Shown: positions 1-8,700 of the stretch, piece by piece
Position numbering within the stretch: the first letter of the stretch is position 1
Layout: each line of letters starts with the position of its first letter
Assembly: GCF_007751035.1 (NCBI RefSeq)
Contig: NZ_CP036433.1
Coordinates: 9,219,001-9,283,000, forward strand
DNA: 64,000 nt
Source of the DNA: Lignipirellula cremea
GTDB lineage: Bacteria > Planctomycetota > Planctomycetia > Pirellulales > Pirellulaceae
Direction: 5' to 3'
Translations under genes and position numbers: made by a program
Notes under the pieces: model-generated
Databases searched by the model: none
Told to the model about the DNA's origin: nothing
Seen by the model: the letters and a program-made list of their open reading frames with translations, nothing else

Positions 1-1470
1 GCTCGAACACCACCAGCGGCGACTTTACGTTCGACGTCGCCGACGGCCAGGGGAACGATATCGCTGGCCAGATCTTCGCCATTACGGTCGCCGCCATCGA
101 TGACGACGCCCCCGCGCTAATCGTCAACGCGGGCTCGTCGGTCAGCGAAGGCGGAACGGAGACGATCACACGCACCGAGTTGGAGTATCGCGACACCGAA
201 CAACCCGCAACCGCCGTGACCTATATCGTCTCCAGCGGACCGGCGAACGGACAGCTGGAACTGACGACCGACCCAGGAGTTCCCGTCGCCAGCTTCACCC
301 AGGACGACATCAACAACAACCGCCTGATTTTTGTTCACGACGGCACGAACACCACCAGCGGCGACTTTACCTTCGACGTCAGCGACGGCCAGGGGAACGA
401 CATCGCTGGCCAGACTTTCGCCATTACGGTCGCCGCCATCGATGACGACGCTCCCACCCAGGTCGCCAACACAGGCGTCGGCGTCGGCGAAGGCGGCGCC
501 GCCATGCTCACCCGCGGCGTGCTGGAATTTGTCGACGCCGAACAGCCGGCGACCGCAGTTGTCTTCAGCGTCACCGGCGGCCCGGCTAACGGCCATCTCG
601 AACTGATGACCAATCCCGGCGCGGCCGTACTCAGCTTCACGCAGGATGACATCAACAGCAACCTGCTCGTGTACGTGCATGACGGCACGAACACCACCAG
701 CGGCGACTTCACCTTCAGCGTTACTGACGGCCAGGGGAACGATGTCGCCGGACTAACCTTCGCCGTCACGGTGATGCCTTTCGATGACGACGCCCCCGCC
801 CTGATCGTCAATACGGGCTCCTCGGTCAGTGAAGGCGGAACCGACACGATCGCCCGCAGCGAACTGGAGTATCGCGACACCGAACAACCGGCGACGGCCG
901 TGACCTACACCCTCACCGGCGGACCGGCCAACGGCCAGCTGGAACTGACGACCGATCCGGGAGTCGCCGTCGCCAGCTTCACCCAGGACGACATTAACAA
1001 TAACCGCCTCGTTTACGTCCACGACGGCTCGAACACCACCAGCGGCGACTTTACGTTCAACGTTACCGACGGCCAGACTAACGATATCACCGGCCAGACT
1101 TTCGCCATTACCGTCGCCGCCATCGATGACGACGCCCCCTTCCTGGTCGCCAATACGGGCTCTTCGGTCGCGAACAGCCAAACGGTGACCCTGACCCGCA
1201 GCCAGCTGGAATACGGCGACACCGAACAACCGGCAACCGCGGTGACCTTTACGGTCGACAGCGGACCGGCCAATGGGCGACTCCAGCTTTCGAGCAGCCC
1301 AGGCGTAGCGATCACCACCTTTACGCAGGACGACGTGAACAATCTTCGTCTGCAGTACGTCCACGACGGCAGCCTGACGACCGACGGCAACTTCTCCTTT
1401 CTCGTCAGCGACGGCCAGGGGAACAGCCTCGCCGGGCAGACGTTCACCATCGCCGTTCCGATTCCCATTC
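1..1470 (+). repeat. Tandem 342-bp coding repeat (CSPG-type, 114 residues)
   Basis: The word GATGACGAC, which closes each unit, recurs at 99, 441, 783 and 1125, an exact spacing of 342 bp. The first unit is cut by the window edge and the last one (to about 1470) is the most diverged. Nucleotide identity between neighbouring units is high, including long identical stretches such as the one coding TTSGDFTF. This suggests recent expansion or continuing homogenisation. Confidence 0.85.
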
Positions 1471-3602
1471 CGGTGAACATGGCGCCGGTGATCACGTCCA
1501 GCAACGCCGTCAACGCGGCCGAGAACCAGACGGACGTGCTCACCGTGACGGCCAGCGACGCCGACGGCGACAAGCCCACGTTCAGCATCCAGGGCGGGGC
1601 CGACGCCGCGAAGTTCTCACTGGACAGCATGACCGGCGTGCTGGTCTTCCTGGCGGTTCCCGACCTGGAAGCCCCGGGCGACGCCAACGGCGATAATATC
1701 TACAGCCTGCAGATCGCCGCCGATGACGGCCGTGGCGGAATCGACCTGCAGACGCTGAATGTCACGGTAACCGACGTCAACGAAGCGCCCACGCTCAATC
1801 CGGCGACCTTGACCCTGAACGAGAACAGCCCCGCCGGCGCCTCGGCCGGATTCGCCAAGGCCAGCGACCCCGACGCCGGCCAGTCGCTGCGGTACGTGAT
1901 TACGGGCGGCAACGGCGCACCGGCTTTCGCCATCGATCCCGTTTCGGGCGAAATCACCGTCGCCGACAGCAGTCTGCTTGATTACGAAACAACGCCCCAG
2001 TTCACCCTGCAGGTACAGGTCGACGACAACGGCTCCCCGCCGCTGTCCGCCACGGCGACTTTTACCATTGACCTGCTGCCGCTGAACGACCAGATCCCGG
2101 TCGGCGCTGCCGACACCGCGACGACGACCGAAGGCGGAGCGGTCAGCGTACTCGCATCGGGCCAGGCCAGCGTGCTGGCGAACGACACCGACACCGACGC
2201 CCCCGCCGACGTTCTGACGGCCGTGCTGGAAAGCGGACCGCAGTTCGCATCGAGTTTTACGCTCAACGCGGACGGCACGTTCCTGTACGTCCACGACGGC
2301 GGCGAGACTTCCACGGACACCTTTACCTATCGCGCGTTCGACGGAGTGAACAGCAGCAGTCCGGTCCTGGTAACGATCCATATCCAGCCGGTCAACGACG
2401 CCCCGGTCGCCGCCGACGACGCCTATACGCTCCTCGAAGGGACCACACTCGACGCCAACGGCGCGAGTGGCGTGCTGGCGAACGATTCCGACGCAGAAGG
2501 CGGGCCGCTGACGGCCGCGCTGCTCAGCGGACCAGGCCACGGCGTGGCGACGCTGCTGCCTGACGGCTCCTTCACCTACATGCCCGACGCCCAGTTTTAC
2601 GGCGACGATCAGTTTACCTACCAGGTCAACGACGACGCTGGCGGCAGCGCGACGGCCGTGGTCCGTTTGACCGTTCTGCCGATCAACGACGCTCCGGTTG
2701 CAGGAGCGGCCGAGGCGTTCGTCCTGGGAAATAACGAAACACTGGTCGTCGACGCGCCGGGCCTGCTGGCGAACGACTTTGATATTGAGAACGATCCGCT
2801 AACGGTCGTGCTGGTCAGCGGTCCGTCCCGCGGCGTGCTGCAGTTGAACGCCGATGGTTCGTTCCAGTTTACCCCGCCGACTAATTTCCAGGGGGACCTG
2901 CGGTTTGTCTATCAGGTTTCTGATGGAGCAGCGACCAGCGAAATGGTAGTGGTGAAGCTCACGGTCAACGCGGTTGCCGGAGCGTCCCCCGTTGTCGCGC
3001 CGCCCACCTCAACCGCGCCGCCTGCAAACAACAGCGAAGACTCCGACTCGCAGAACAACCCCCAGGCGCCGGCGGGGCTGGCAGGGACTTTTGTTGCTGA
3101 GCCGGCAGTGACCGCGGCGCAGGCGAGCAGGTCCCGCCAACAGCGGCTCGACGGGGCGCCGGGTCCCGTGTCGAACGCTCTCCAGGTCGCCATCGTGTCG
3201 GAAGTCCAAAGCGTGCTGGCTCCCGTTTTTTCGAGCTCGGCAGGCGAGATGGGCGGCCAGCGACTACGGCAGCCGGTTCCGGTTGAGGGACGCCTGTCCC
3301 TGCCGGAAGTCGCTTATCTGGACCCCCAATGGTTCTGGGAGAAACTCGATAGCCTGGATAGTGAACTCCAGACGAACGAACCGACGCTGAAGCTGGCGGT
3401 AGGCAGCGTGGCGATCGCTTCCCTGGCGGCGACCGTCGGTTATGTGTTCTGGACGCTCAAAGGCGGCTATCTGCTGGCCAGCGTGCTTTCGCAAATGCCT
3501 GCCTGGCAATTCATGGATCCGCTGCCGATCTTCGATGCGACCGGCACCAGCTGGAGCGACCTTGACGCCGACGAAGAAGAAGACGAAGCCTACCAGCCCT
3601 GA
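1..3602 (+). CDS. Giant cell-surface protein with CSPG/cadherin/Ig-like repeats (5' end outside window)
   Basis: The reading frame is open from the first full codon at base 3 and ends at TGA 3600-3602, so the start lies upstream and about 1,200 C-terminal residues are visible. In order they hold four and a fraction near-identical 114-residue repeats of CSPG (cadherin_3) type, with recurring FTQDDINNNRL, YVHDGTNTTSGDF and IDDDAP motifs. Two cadherin-like domains follow, with typical AENQ, DADGD and DVNEAP calcium-site motifs, then three Ig-like tandem repeats with the VLANDSDAEGGPLTA signature. A Ser/Pro/Asn-rich linker leads to one hydrophobic segment (about 3395-3480) and an acidic tail (DEEEDE). 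It is probably an extracellular adhesion or matrix protein anchored near its C-terminus. The exact ligand cannot be read from the sequence. It precedes a sugar-nucleotide epimerase gene on the same strand. Confidence 0.85.
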   Translation, partial: SNTTSGDFTFDVADGQGNDIAGQIFAITVAAIDDDAPALIVNAGSSVSEGGTETITRTELEYRDTEQPATAVTYIVSSGPANGQLELTTDPGVPVASFTQDDINNNRLIFVHDGTNTTSGDFTFDVSDGQGNDIAGQTFAITVAAIDDDAPTQVANTGVGVGEGGAAMLTRGVLEFVDAEQPATAVVFSVTGGPANGHLELMTNPGAAVLSFTQDDINSNLLVYVHDGTNTTSGDFTFSVTDGQGNDVAGLTFAVTVMPFDDDAPALIVNTGSSVSEGGTDTIARSELEYRDTEQPATAVTYTLTGGPANGQLELTTDPGVAVASFTQDDINNNRLVYVHDGSNTTSGDFTFNVTDGQTNDITGQTFAITVAAIDDDAPFLVANTGSSVANSQTVTLTRSQLEYGDTEQPATAVTFTVDSGPANGRLQLSSSPGVAITTFTQDDVNNLRLQYVHDGSLTTDGNFSFLVSDGQGNSLAGQTFTIAVPIPIPVNMAPVITSSNAVNAAENQTDVLTVTASDADGDKPTFSIQGGADAAKFSLDSMTGVLVFLAVPDLEAPGDANGDNIYSLQIAADDGRGGIDLQTLNVTVTDVNEAPTLNPATLTLNENSPAGASAGFAKASDPDAGQSLRYVITGGNGAPAFAIDPVSGEITVADSSLLDYETTPQFTLQVQVDDNGSPPLSATATFTIDLLPLNDQIPVGAADTATTTEGGAVSVLASGQASVLANDTDTDAPADVLTAVLESGPQFASSFTLNADGTFLYVHDGGETSTDTFTYRAFDGVNSSSPVLVTIHIQPVNDAPVAADDAYTLLEGTTLDANGASGVLANDSDAEGGPLTAALLSGPGHGVATLLPDGSFTYMPDAQFYGDDQFTYQVNDDAGGSATAVVRLTVLPINDAPVAGAAEAFVLGNNETLVVDAPGLLANDFDIENDPLTVVLVSGPSRGVLQLNADGSFQFTPPTNFQGDLRFVYQVSDGAATSEMVVVKLTVNAVAGASPVVAPPTSTAPPANNSEDSDSQNNPQAPAGLAGTFVAEPAVTAAQASRSRQQRLDGAPGPVSNALQVAIVSEVQSVLAPVFSSSAGEMGGQRLRQPVPVEGRLSLPEVAYLDPQWFWEKLDSLDSELQTNEPTLKLAVGSVAIASLAATVGYVFWTLKGGYLLASVLSQMPAWQFMDPLPIFDATGTSWSDLDADEEEDEAYQP

Positions 3603-3680
3603 CGCCGCCCCCCGGCCCGCTGCTCTCCCCTGCCCCGCCGCTGAGGGTCGCTTAAAGATCCGACAGGGCATCAACGGCGC

Positions 3681-3703
3681 GAGAACCAGAACCTCCGGCT
3701 CTC
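3681..3703 (+). terminator. Hairpin downstream of the giant surface-protein gene
   Basis: GAGAACCAG pairs with CCGGCTCTC with two mismatches, 78 bp after the stop codon. A similar hairpin in similar context (GCCAGAAC..CTGGCTCTC) follows the metalloprotease gene near 11330. There is no clear T-run, so a processing or stability element is an alternative. Confidence 0.35.
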
Positions 3704-3745
3704 CAGCAGGCCGAGTCGCCGTCCCTGCATCTGCCTTCCTGCAAT

Positions 3746-4831
3746 AATTGACAATTCCTCCGGCATCGGGCTACGATGGCTGCCAGTCATTAAACAGGCA
3801 GGCTTTAGCGTATCGGACGGGAATGGCGAAGATATTGGTCACTGGCGCCGCGGGATTCATCGGCTATCACGTCAGCCGCCGCTTGCTGGAGCGCGGCGAC
3901 AGCGTGCTGGGACTGGACAATCTCAACGACTACTACGATGTGCGGCTGAAGCAGGATCGTCTGAACCTGCTTCTCGAACAACCGGGCTTCCAGTTTGAAA
4001 ACCAGGAGCTGGCCGAACTGGAACCGCTCATGCTTCTGTTCCAGTCGCAGCAGTTTGACACGGTGATCAACCTGGCCGCGCAGGCGGGCGTGCGCTACTC
4101 GTTGACCAACCCCCAGGCGTACGTGACCAGTAATCTCGCGGGCTTTGTGAATATCCTGGAAGGTTGTCGCCATCACGGCGTCAAGCACCTGGTTTACGCC
4201 TCTTCCAGCTCCGTATACGGAGCCAACACGCGGATGCCGTTTTCGGTCCATCACAACGTGGATCATCCCGTGAGTTTGTACGCGGCCACTAAAAAGGCCA
4301 ACGAGCTATTGGCGCATACCTACAGCCACCTCTATCGCCTGCCCGCCACCGGACTCCGGTTTTTCACCGTTTATGGTCCCTGGGGCAGGCCCGACATGGC
4401 GCCGTTTCTCTTCACCAAGGCCATTCTGGAAGGCCGGCCGATCGAGGTCTTCAATCACGGCAAAATGCGCCGCGACTTCACCTTCATCGACGACATCGTC
4501 GAAGGGGTCGTCCGCGTGGCCGATCGTCTTCCCCAGCCCGATCCGGCCTGGTCGACCGACGCCCCCGACCCGGGCGCCAGCAACGCGCCGTACAAAATCT
4601 ACAACATCGGCAACCATCAACCGGTTGAGCTGATGCACTTCATCGAGTGCATCGAAAAGCATCTCGGCATGAAAGCCGAGATGAAAATGCTGCCCATGCA
4701 GCCTGGCGACGTCCCTGCGACCTACGCCGACATCGACGATCTGGCAGCCGATGTCGGCTTTCGTCCCGGCGTATCACTCGACGAAGGAATCGCCAGGTTT
4801 ATCGCCTGGTATCGGGAATACTACCGCGTCT
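3746..4831 (+). repeat. 1,086-bp direct repeat, copy 1 (promoter plus UDP-glucuronate 4-epimerase)
   Basis: This segment recurs at 11845-12930 with a constant offset of 8,099 bp. By reading the two copies side by side I find only two differences, at 4761 (T versus C) and 4776 (A versus T). Both are synonymous third-position changes near the 3' end. Identity breaks 2 bp upstream of the -35 box and one base into the stop codon (TAG here, TGA in copy 2). The intervening 7 kb carries the metalloprotease gene. Confidence 0.95.
3748..3777 (+). promoter_or_regulatory. Sigma70-type promoter of the epimerase gene, copy 1
   Basis: TTGACA (3748-3753), an 18-bp spacer and TACGAT (3772-3777) match the housekeeping consensus well and lie 45 bp before the ATG. 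The -35 box sits inside the 11-bp palindrome AATTGACAATT (3746-3756), which could be an operator. The element is part of the duplicated segment, so both gene copies carry it. Confidence 0.6.
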
Positions 4832-4833
4832 AG
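3823..4833 (+). CDS. UDP-glucuronate 4-epimerase (extended SDR), copy 1
   Basis: The 336-residue product is an NAD-dependent extended short-chain dehydrogenase. It would interconvert UDP-glucuronate and UDP-galacturonate in the cytoplasm. The NAD site [10 protein letters not shown] is at residues 7-16, the NDYYD segment typical of the CapI/LpsL group follows, and the active site shows SSSSVYG with YAATK (Tyr and Lys of the catalytic pair). Length is normal for the family. ATG 3823 is chosen because the Rossmann fold begins four residues later; a TTG-initiated extension to 3748 would start inside the promoter. The substrate could come from Ugd at 34282-35643. The protein is identical to the one at 11922-12932. 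CapI-type specificity is inferred from sequence motifs, not proven. Confidence 0.9.
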   Translation: MAKILVTGAAGFIGYHVSRRLLERGDSVLGLDNLNDYYDVRLKQDRLNLLLEQPGFQFENQELAELEPLMLLFQSQQFDTVINLAAQAGVRYSLTNPQAYVTSNLAGFVNILEGCRHHGVKHLVYASSSSVYGANTRMPFSVHHNVDHPVSLYAATKKANELLAHTYSHLYRLPATGLRFFTVYGPWGRPDMAPFLFTKAILEGRPIEVFNHGKMRRDFTFIDDIVEGVVRVADRLPQPDPAWSTDAPDPGASNAPYKIYNIGNHQPVELMHFIECIEKHLGMKAEMKMLPMQPGDVPATYADIDDLAADVGFRPGVSLDEGIARFIAWYREYYRV

Positions 4834-5795
4834 TTTTGCGACCCCGTGATTTACAACGGGTCTGTGGGATCAGATGGGATCTCGCAAAGTCCAGAAACAA
4901 GGGCGTGGCGCCAATCGGGGGGCCCTTTCAGGGACTCGGCCGATTTCTGGTCGCGAATGTCTGGCGAGGAAGTCCGTTTGATCCCATTCAGGCAGGAATC
5001 GCAGTTGCTGTTCGCCCTCCTCTAAAAGGTCCATGCAAGTCCACGCAGGTGAGCTGAACTCCGGAATAACCTCGAACGGCTGGGAAGGAGGATCGCTTCC
5101 AGACAGGCGAAAACCTCCACTCCCCCCTGTTCAGGGAGGAGGGAGCTAACGATCACAGCGGGTGATCCCTTTATCGGGTTGCCAGGCTCTAAAAATGGCG
5201 AGAATGGCGGCCTTTCCCCTTGTTTTACGCGATTTCGTCAAATTTACTGCTGGCGATTTAGTGAGGCCGATGTTATTCTGATTAAGCGTGAGAGTGGCGG
5301 ATTTTACTAAAGCACGGATTTTGGCTTTTGGACTTCCCCTCCTCAGGCTGGGCACGGAAGTTGCCAAACCGTGTGGAAAGCCGCGCGGAGTTATCGGGTC
5401 CTCGCGGATATTCTGAGGGAAATCAAGCCGCTCAGGACCACACCCCCAACAGGCGATTCTCCGCTGGCTTCGTCCGTCAGGCTCGCTTTACTTTGTCTTG
5501 CGAGTGCTACCGACGTAGTCCGACGATGGCGTTTCAAAAAGTCATGCCTTGAAACAATCAACTGGATAAACTCCACCCACAATACTCCCGGATGGATCCA
5601 TTTTTAGCCGTTTTGCAGTCTCCCATTAATGTCACATGGGTGTTTCACACGTCTCTTCGATTCAATCGCTTAAATTCCTCCCTCCTTATCTAACAAGCAG
5701 CTGTCTATAATCGCTGGCGAGGGCTTTTTCAGGTTCTTTTAATCGCCGCGCGGACTGTTTCTTCCTCCACAAGCATTCCTGTTTACGGGACCGAT
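4834..5795. other. Intergenic region without a recognisable gene
   Basis: This 962-bp stretch has no credible ORF on either strand. It begins with a short imperfect inverted repeat (TTTTGCGA 4834-4841 against TCGCAAA 4882-4888). It also holds a GC-rich hairpin at 5120-5141 (CTCCCCCCTG, two-base loop, CAGGGAGGAG, one mismatch). The AT content rises toward 5700, as expected for the upstream region of the metalloprotease gene. Confidence 0.6.
5706..5711 (+). promoter_or_regulatory. Possible -10 box (TATAAT) for the metalloprotease gene
   Basis: A perfect TATAAT lies 85 bp before the ATG at 5796, with a TG two bases upstream. I cannot identify a convincing -35 box at the usual distance, so the assignment rests on the -10 alone. 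Confidence 0.3.
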
Positions 5796-8700
5796 ATGCG
5801 CAAGGCAATGACTAAACTGGCGGCAAAGGTGCAAAACTCGACCAAAAAGAACCGTCGGCGACGACAGTTGATGGTGGAACGCCTGGAAGACAAAGTCATG
5901 TTCGCCGTAGATACGGTCAACAGCCAGGAAGCAGATGCGGCCGCCGTGTCCGCGATGGCAAGCGTCAATCTGAACAACCTGTACGATGGTTATGTCAATA
6001 ACCAGGGAGCCGAGCTCGCGGTCGACGTTCCGCTCGATGCGCAGGTGGAAGCCGCCCTGAAGTCGCTGGGCGATTTCAATACGGGCACCGGCAATCCGCC
6101 GCTGCACCCGCTGACGGATACCTTTTTGCTGCACAGCAACCCGGGCGCCCAGCACGTTATTTATCTGGATTTCGACGGGCACACCACATCCAATACGTTC
6201 TGGAATACGGATTTCAACGGCGGCAACGACATTGTGACGCCCGCTTACGATCTGGACGGCAATCCGGCGACTTTCTCCAACGCCGAGCTGACGCAGATCC
6301 AGCGAATCTGGCTGCGGGTGGCGGAAGACTATCTGCCGTTTAATGTCGATGTCACCACTGAAGAACCCCCTTTGGATAGCCTGCGCAGAACCGGCGCCAG
6401 CGATCTAGCCTGGGGTATTCGCACCGTCATCGGACCCGATGTGCTGGGGACCGGGGCCGGCGGCATCGCCTATTTAACTTCGTTCACCTATGCGAATGAC
6501 ACCCCTGCGTTTGTGTTCAACACGAGCGAAATCGGCGTCGCCGAGGCCATCTCCCACGAAGTCGGCCACTCCCTGGGGCTCTCGCACGACGGGGAGAACC
6601 CGGGCGATGGGGAATACTACCTGGGCAATAACGGCTGGGCCCCGATCATGGGCGCCGGTTACTACGAACCGCTGACCCAGTGGAGTCGCGGCGAGTATCC
6701 GAACGCGACCAACATGGAAGACGACCTGGCGATCATCACCGGAGGGAACGGTTTTACCTACCGTCCCGACGATCACGGCAACACTCCCGGTGCGTCCACC
6801 GTGCTTTCTCCCGTCGCCAATATCATCACGGCGTCTGGGGTAATCGAGAGAAACAACGATGTCGACTACTTCCGTTTTAGCACGGTCGCCGGGGTTGTCA
6901 GCTTTGATGTAACACCGGCCCTCCTGGGGCCCAATCTGGATGTTCAGGTATCTCTGTATAACGAAGTCGGCGGTCTCGTGATGACGGCTAACCCGTCGGG
7001 CCAGCTCGATGCTACGCTGACCGCCACCGTGGCCGAGGGAAACTATTATCTGGTTGTGTCCAACTCGGGCGACGGCGATGTGAACGTCGACGGTTATTCC
7101 ACATACGGCAGCCTGGGTTACTACACCATCGACGGCCTGGTAACGCCGCCTTTGGATGTATCGGCGCCGACCGCCAGCGCATCGGCCAGCCATGTGACCA
7201 GCGCCGGCGCCACGACGCATACCATCACCGTGCGATACACGGACGACCAGGCGCTGGCCATCGCCACGATCGGCAATGGCGACATCCAGGTGGTCGGCCC
7301 CACGGGCACGCTCAACTCCACTCTGGTCAGCGTCGACATCACCACCGACGGCCCCGTCCGCGTTGCGACCTACACCATCACGGCGCCCGGCGGCACGTGG
7401 GATGCGACTGACAATGGGCTGTATACGATTGAAATGGTGGCCAGCCAGGTAGCCGACACCAGCGGCAACTTTGTGCCCGCCGGCGTGATCGGCACCTTTA
7501 ACTGCAACATCATTCCCGACGTCTCTCGTCCCACGGCCAGCGCCTCGGCCACCCTGATTTCCAGCCCGGGCACGGCCCCGAAAACCTTTACCGTGACCTA
7601 CCGCGACAATGCGGCCGTCGATGTCACCAGCCTGGACAACACCGACATCCAGGTGGTTCCGCCGGCCGGCGCCCCCATCAACGCCACGTTTGTTTCGGTC
7701 GATGTCAACACCAACGGCGCCACCCGCACGGCGACCTATCAGATCAATCCTCCCGGCGGCAACTGGGACTCCACCGACAATGGCGTGTACACCATCGTGA
7801 TGGCGTCCGGCCAGGTGCGGGACACCTCGGGCAACACGGTGAATCCCGGCGCCATCGGCACCTTCACGGTCAGCATCCAGCCGACAGACCTGACGATCCC
7901 CTCGGCGACCGCAACTCTGTCCAGCGTCGGCGCCCCGGCGACCACCTACACGTTTTCCGTTACCTATCGCGACGACCAGCTGGTGAACCGGGCGCTGATC
8001 GGAACGGGCGATGTGATCGTGACCGGGCCGAACGGCTTCTCCACCGTTCCCGCCCTGTTTGGCGCCACCACCCCCGCCACCAACAACGCCCAGGTCATCG
8101 CCAACTACCGCTTCACGGCCCCCGGCGGCACGTGGGACGCAGGCGACAACGGAATCTATACCGTCTCCATGGTGTCCAACCAGGTGGCCGACACCTCGGG
8201 CAACTTCGTTCCGGGCGGAGTCCTGGGCACCTTCACCGTCAGCGTCAACGATCCCTCGATCGCCCGAATTTACGGCACGGTCCTCGACGACAGGATCACC
8301 ATTGATATCAACGGCGGAAGCGTGCCGGTGTTTGTGGTTAACGTGAATGGCGTGTCGACCACGCTGGCGTCAACCGTACGAACGGTCGAACTGGATACTG
8401 TCGGCAACAGCGACAGGGTCATTATCAACGGCGGCGTCGGCAACGAATCGGCCACCTTCCGTTACCAGAGCGTGCAACTGGTCGGGTCCGGCTATCAGGT
8501 CCAGGTGGTCAACGCGGAACGGATCCAAATCAACGCACGCGGCGGCGTCAATACGGCGCAGTTCTATGGCTCCATCAGCGACGAACAATTCGCGGTTTAC
8601 GGCTATTACCAGATTCCGCGAGCGTACATGGCGACTGGCGACAGTTTCAATTACGCGGTTGGATTCGACACCTTCCGAGCCGAGGCGATCGAAGGCGGCG

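Noticed and set aside
1-1470. Tandem repeats considered as CRISPR
   Set aside because: The period is 342 bp, the whole unit is repeated, and the array is in frame inside a protein gene.
3748-3822. TTG-initiated 25-residue N-terminal extension of the epimerase
   Set aside because: The codons would begin on the -35 box, and the NAD-binding fold starts right after ATG 3823.
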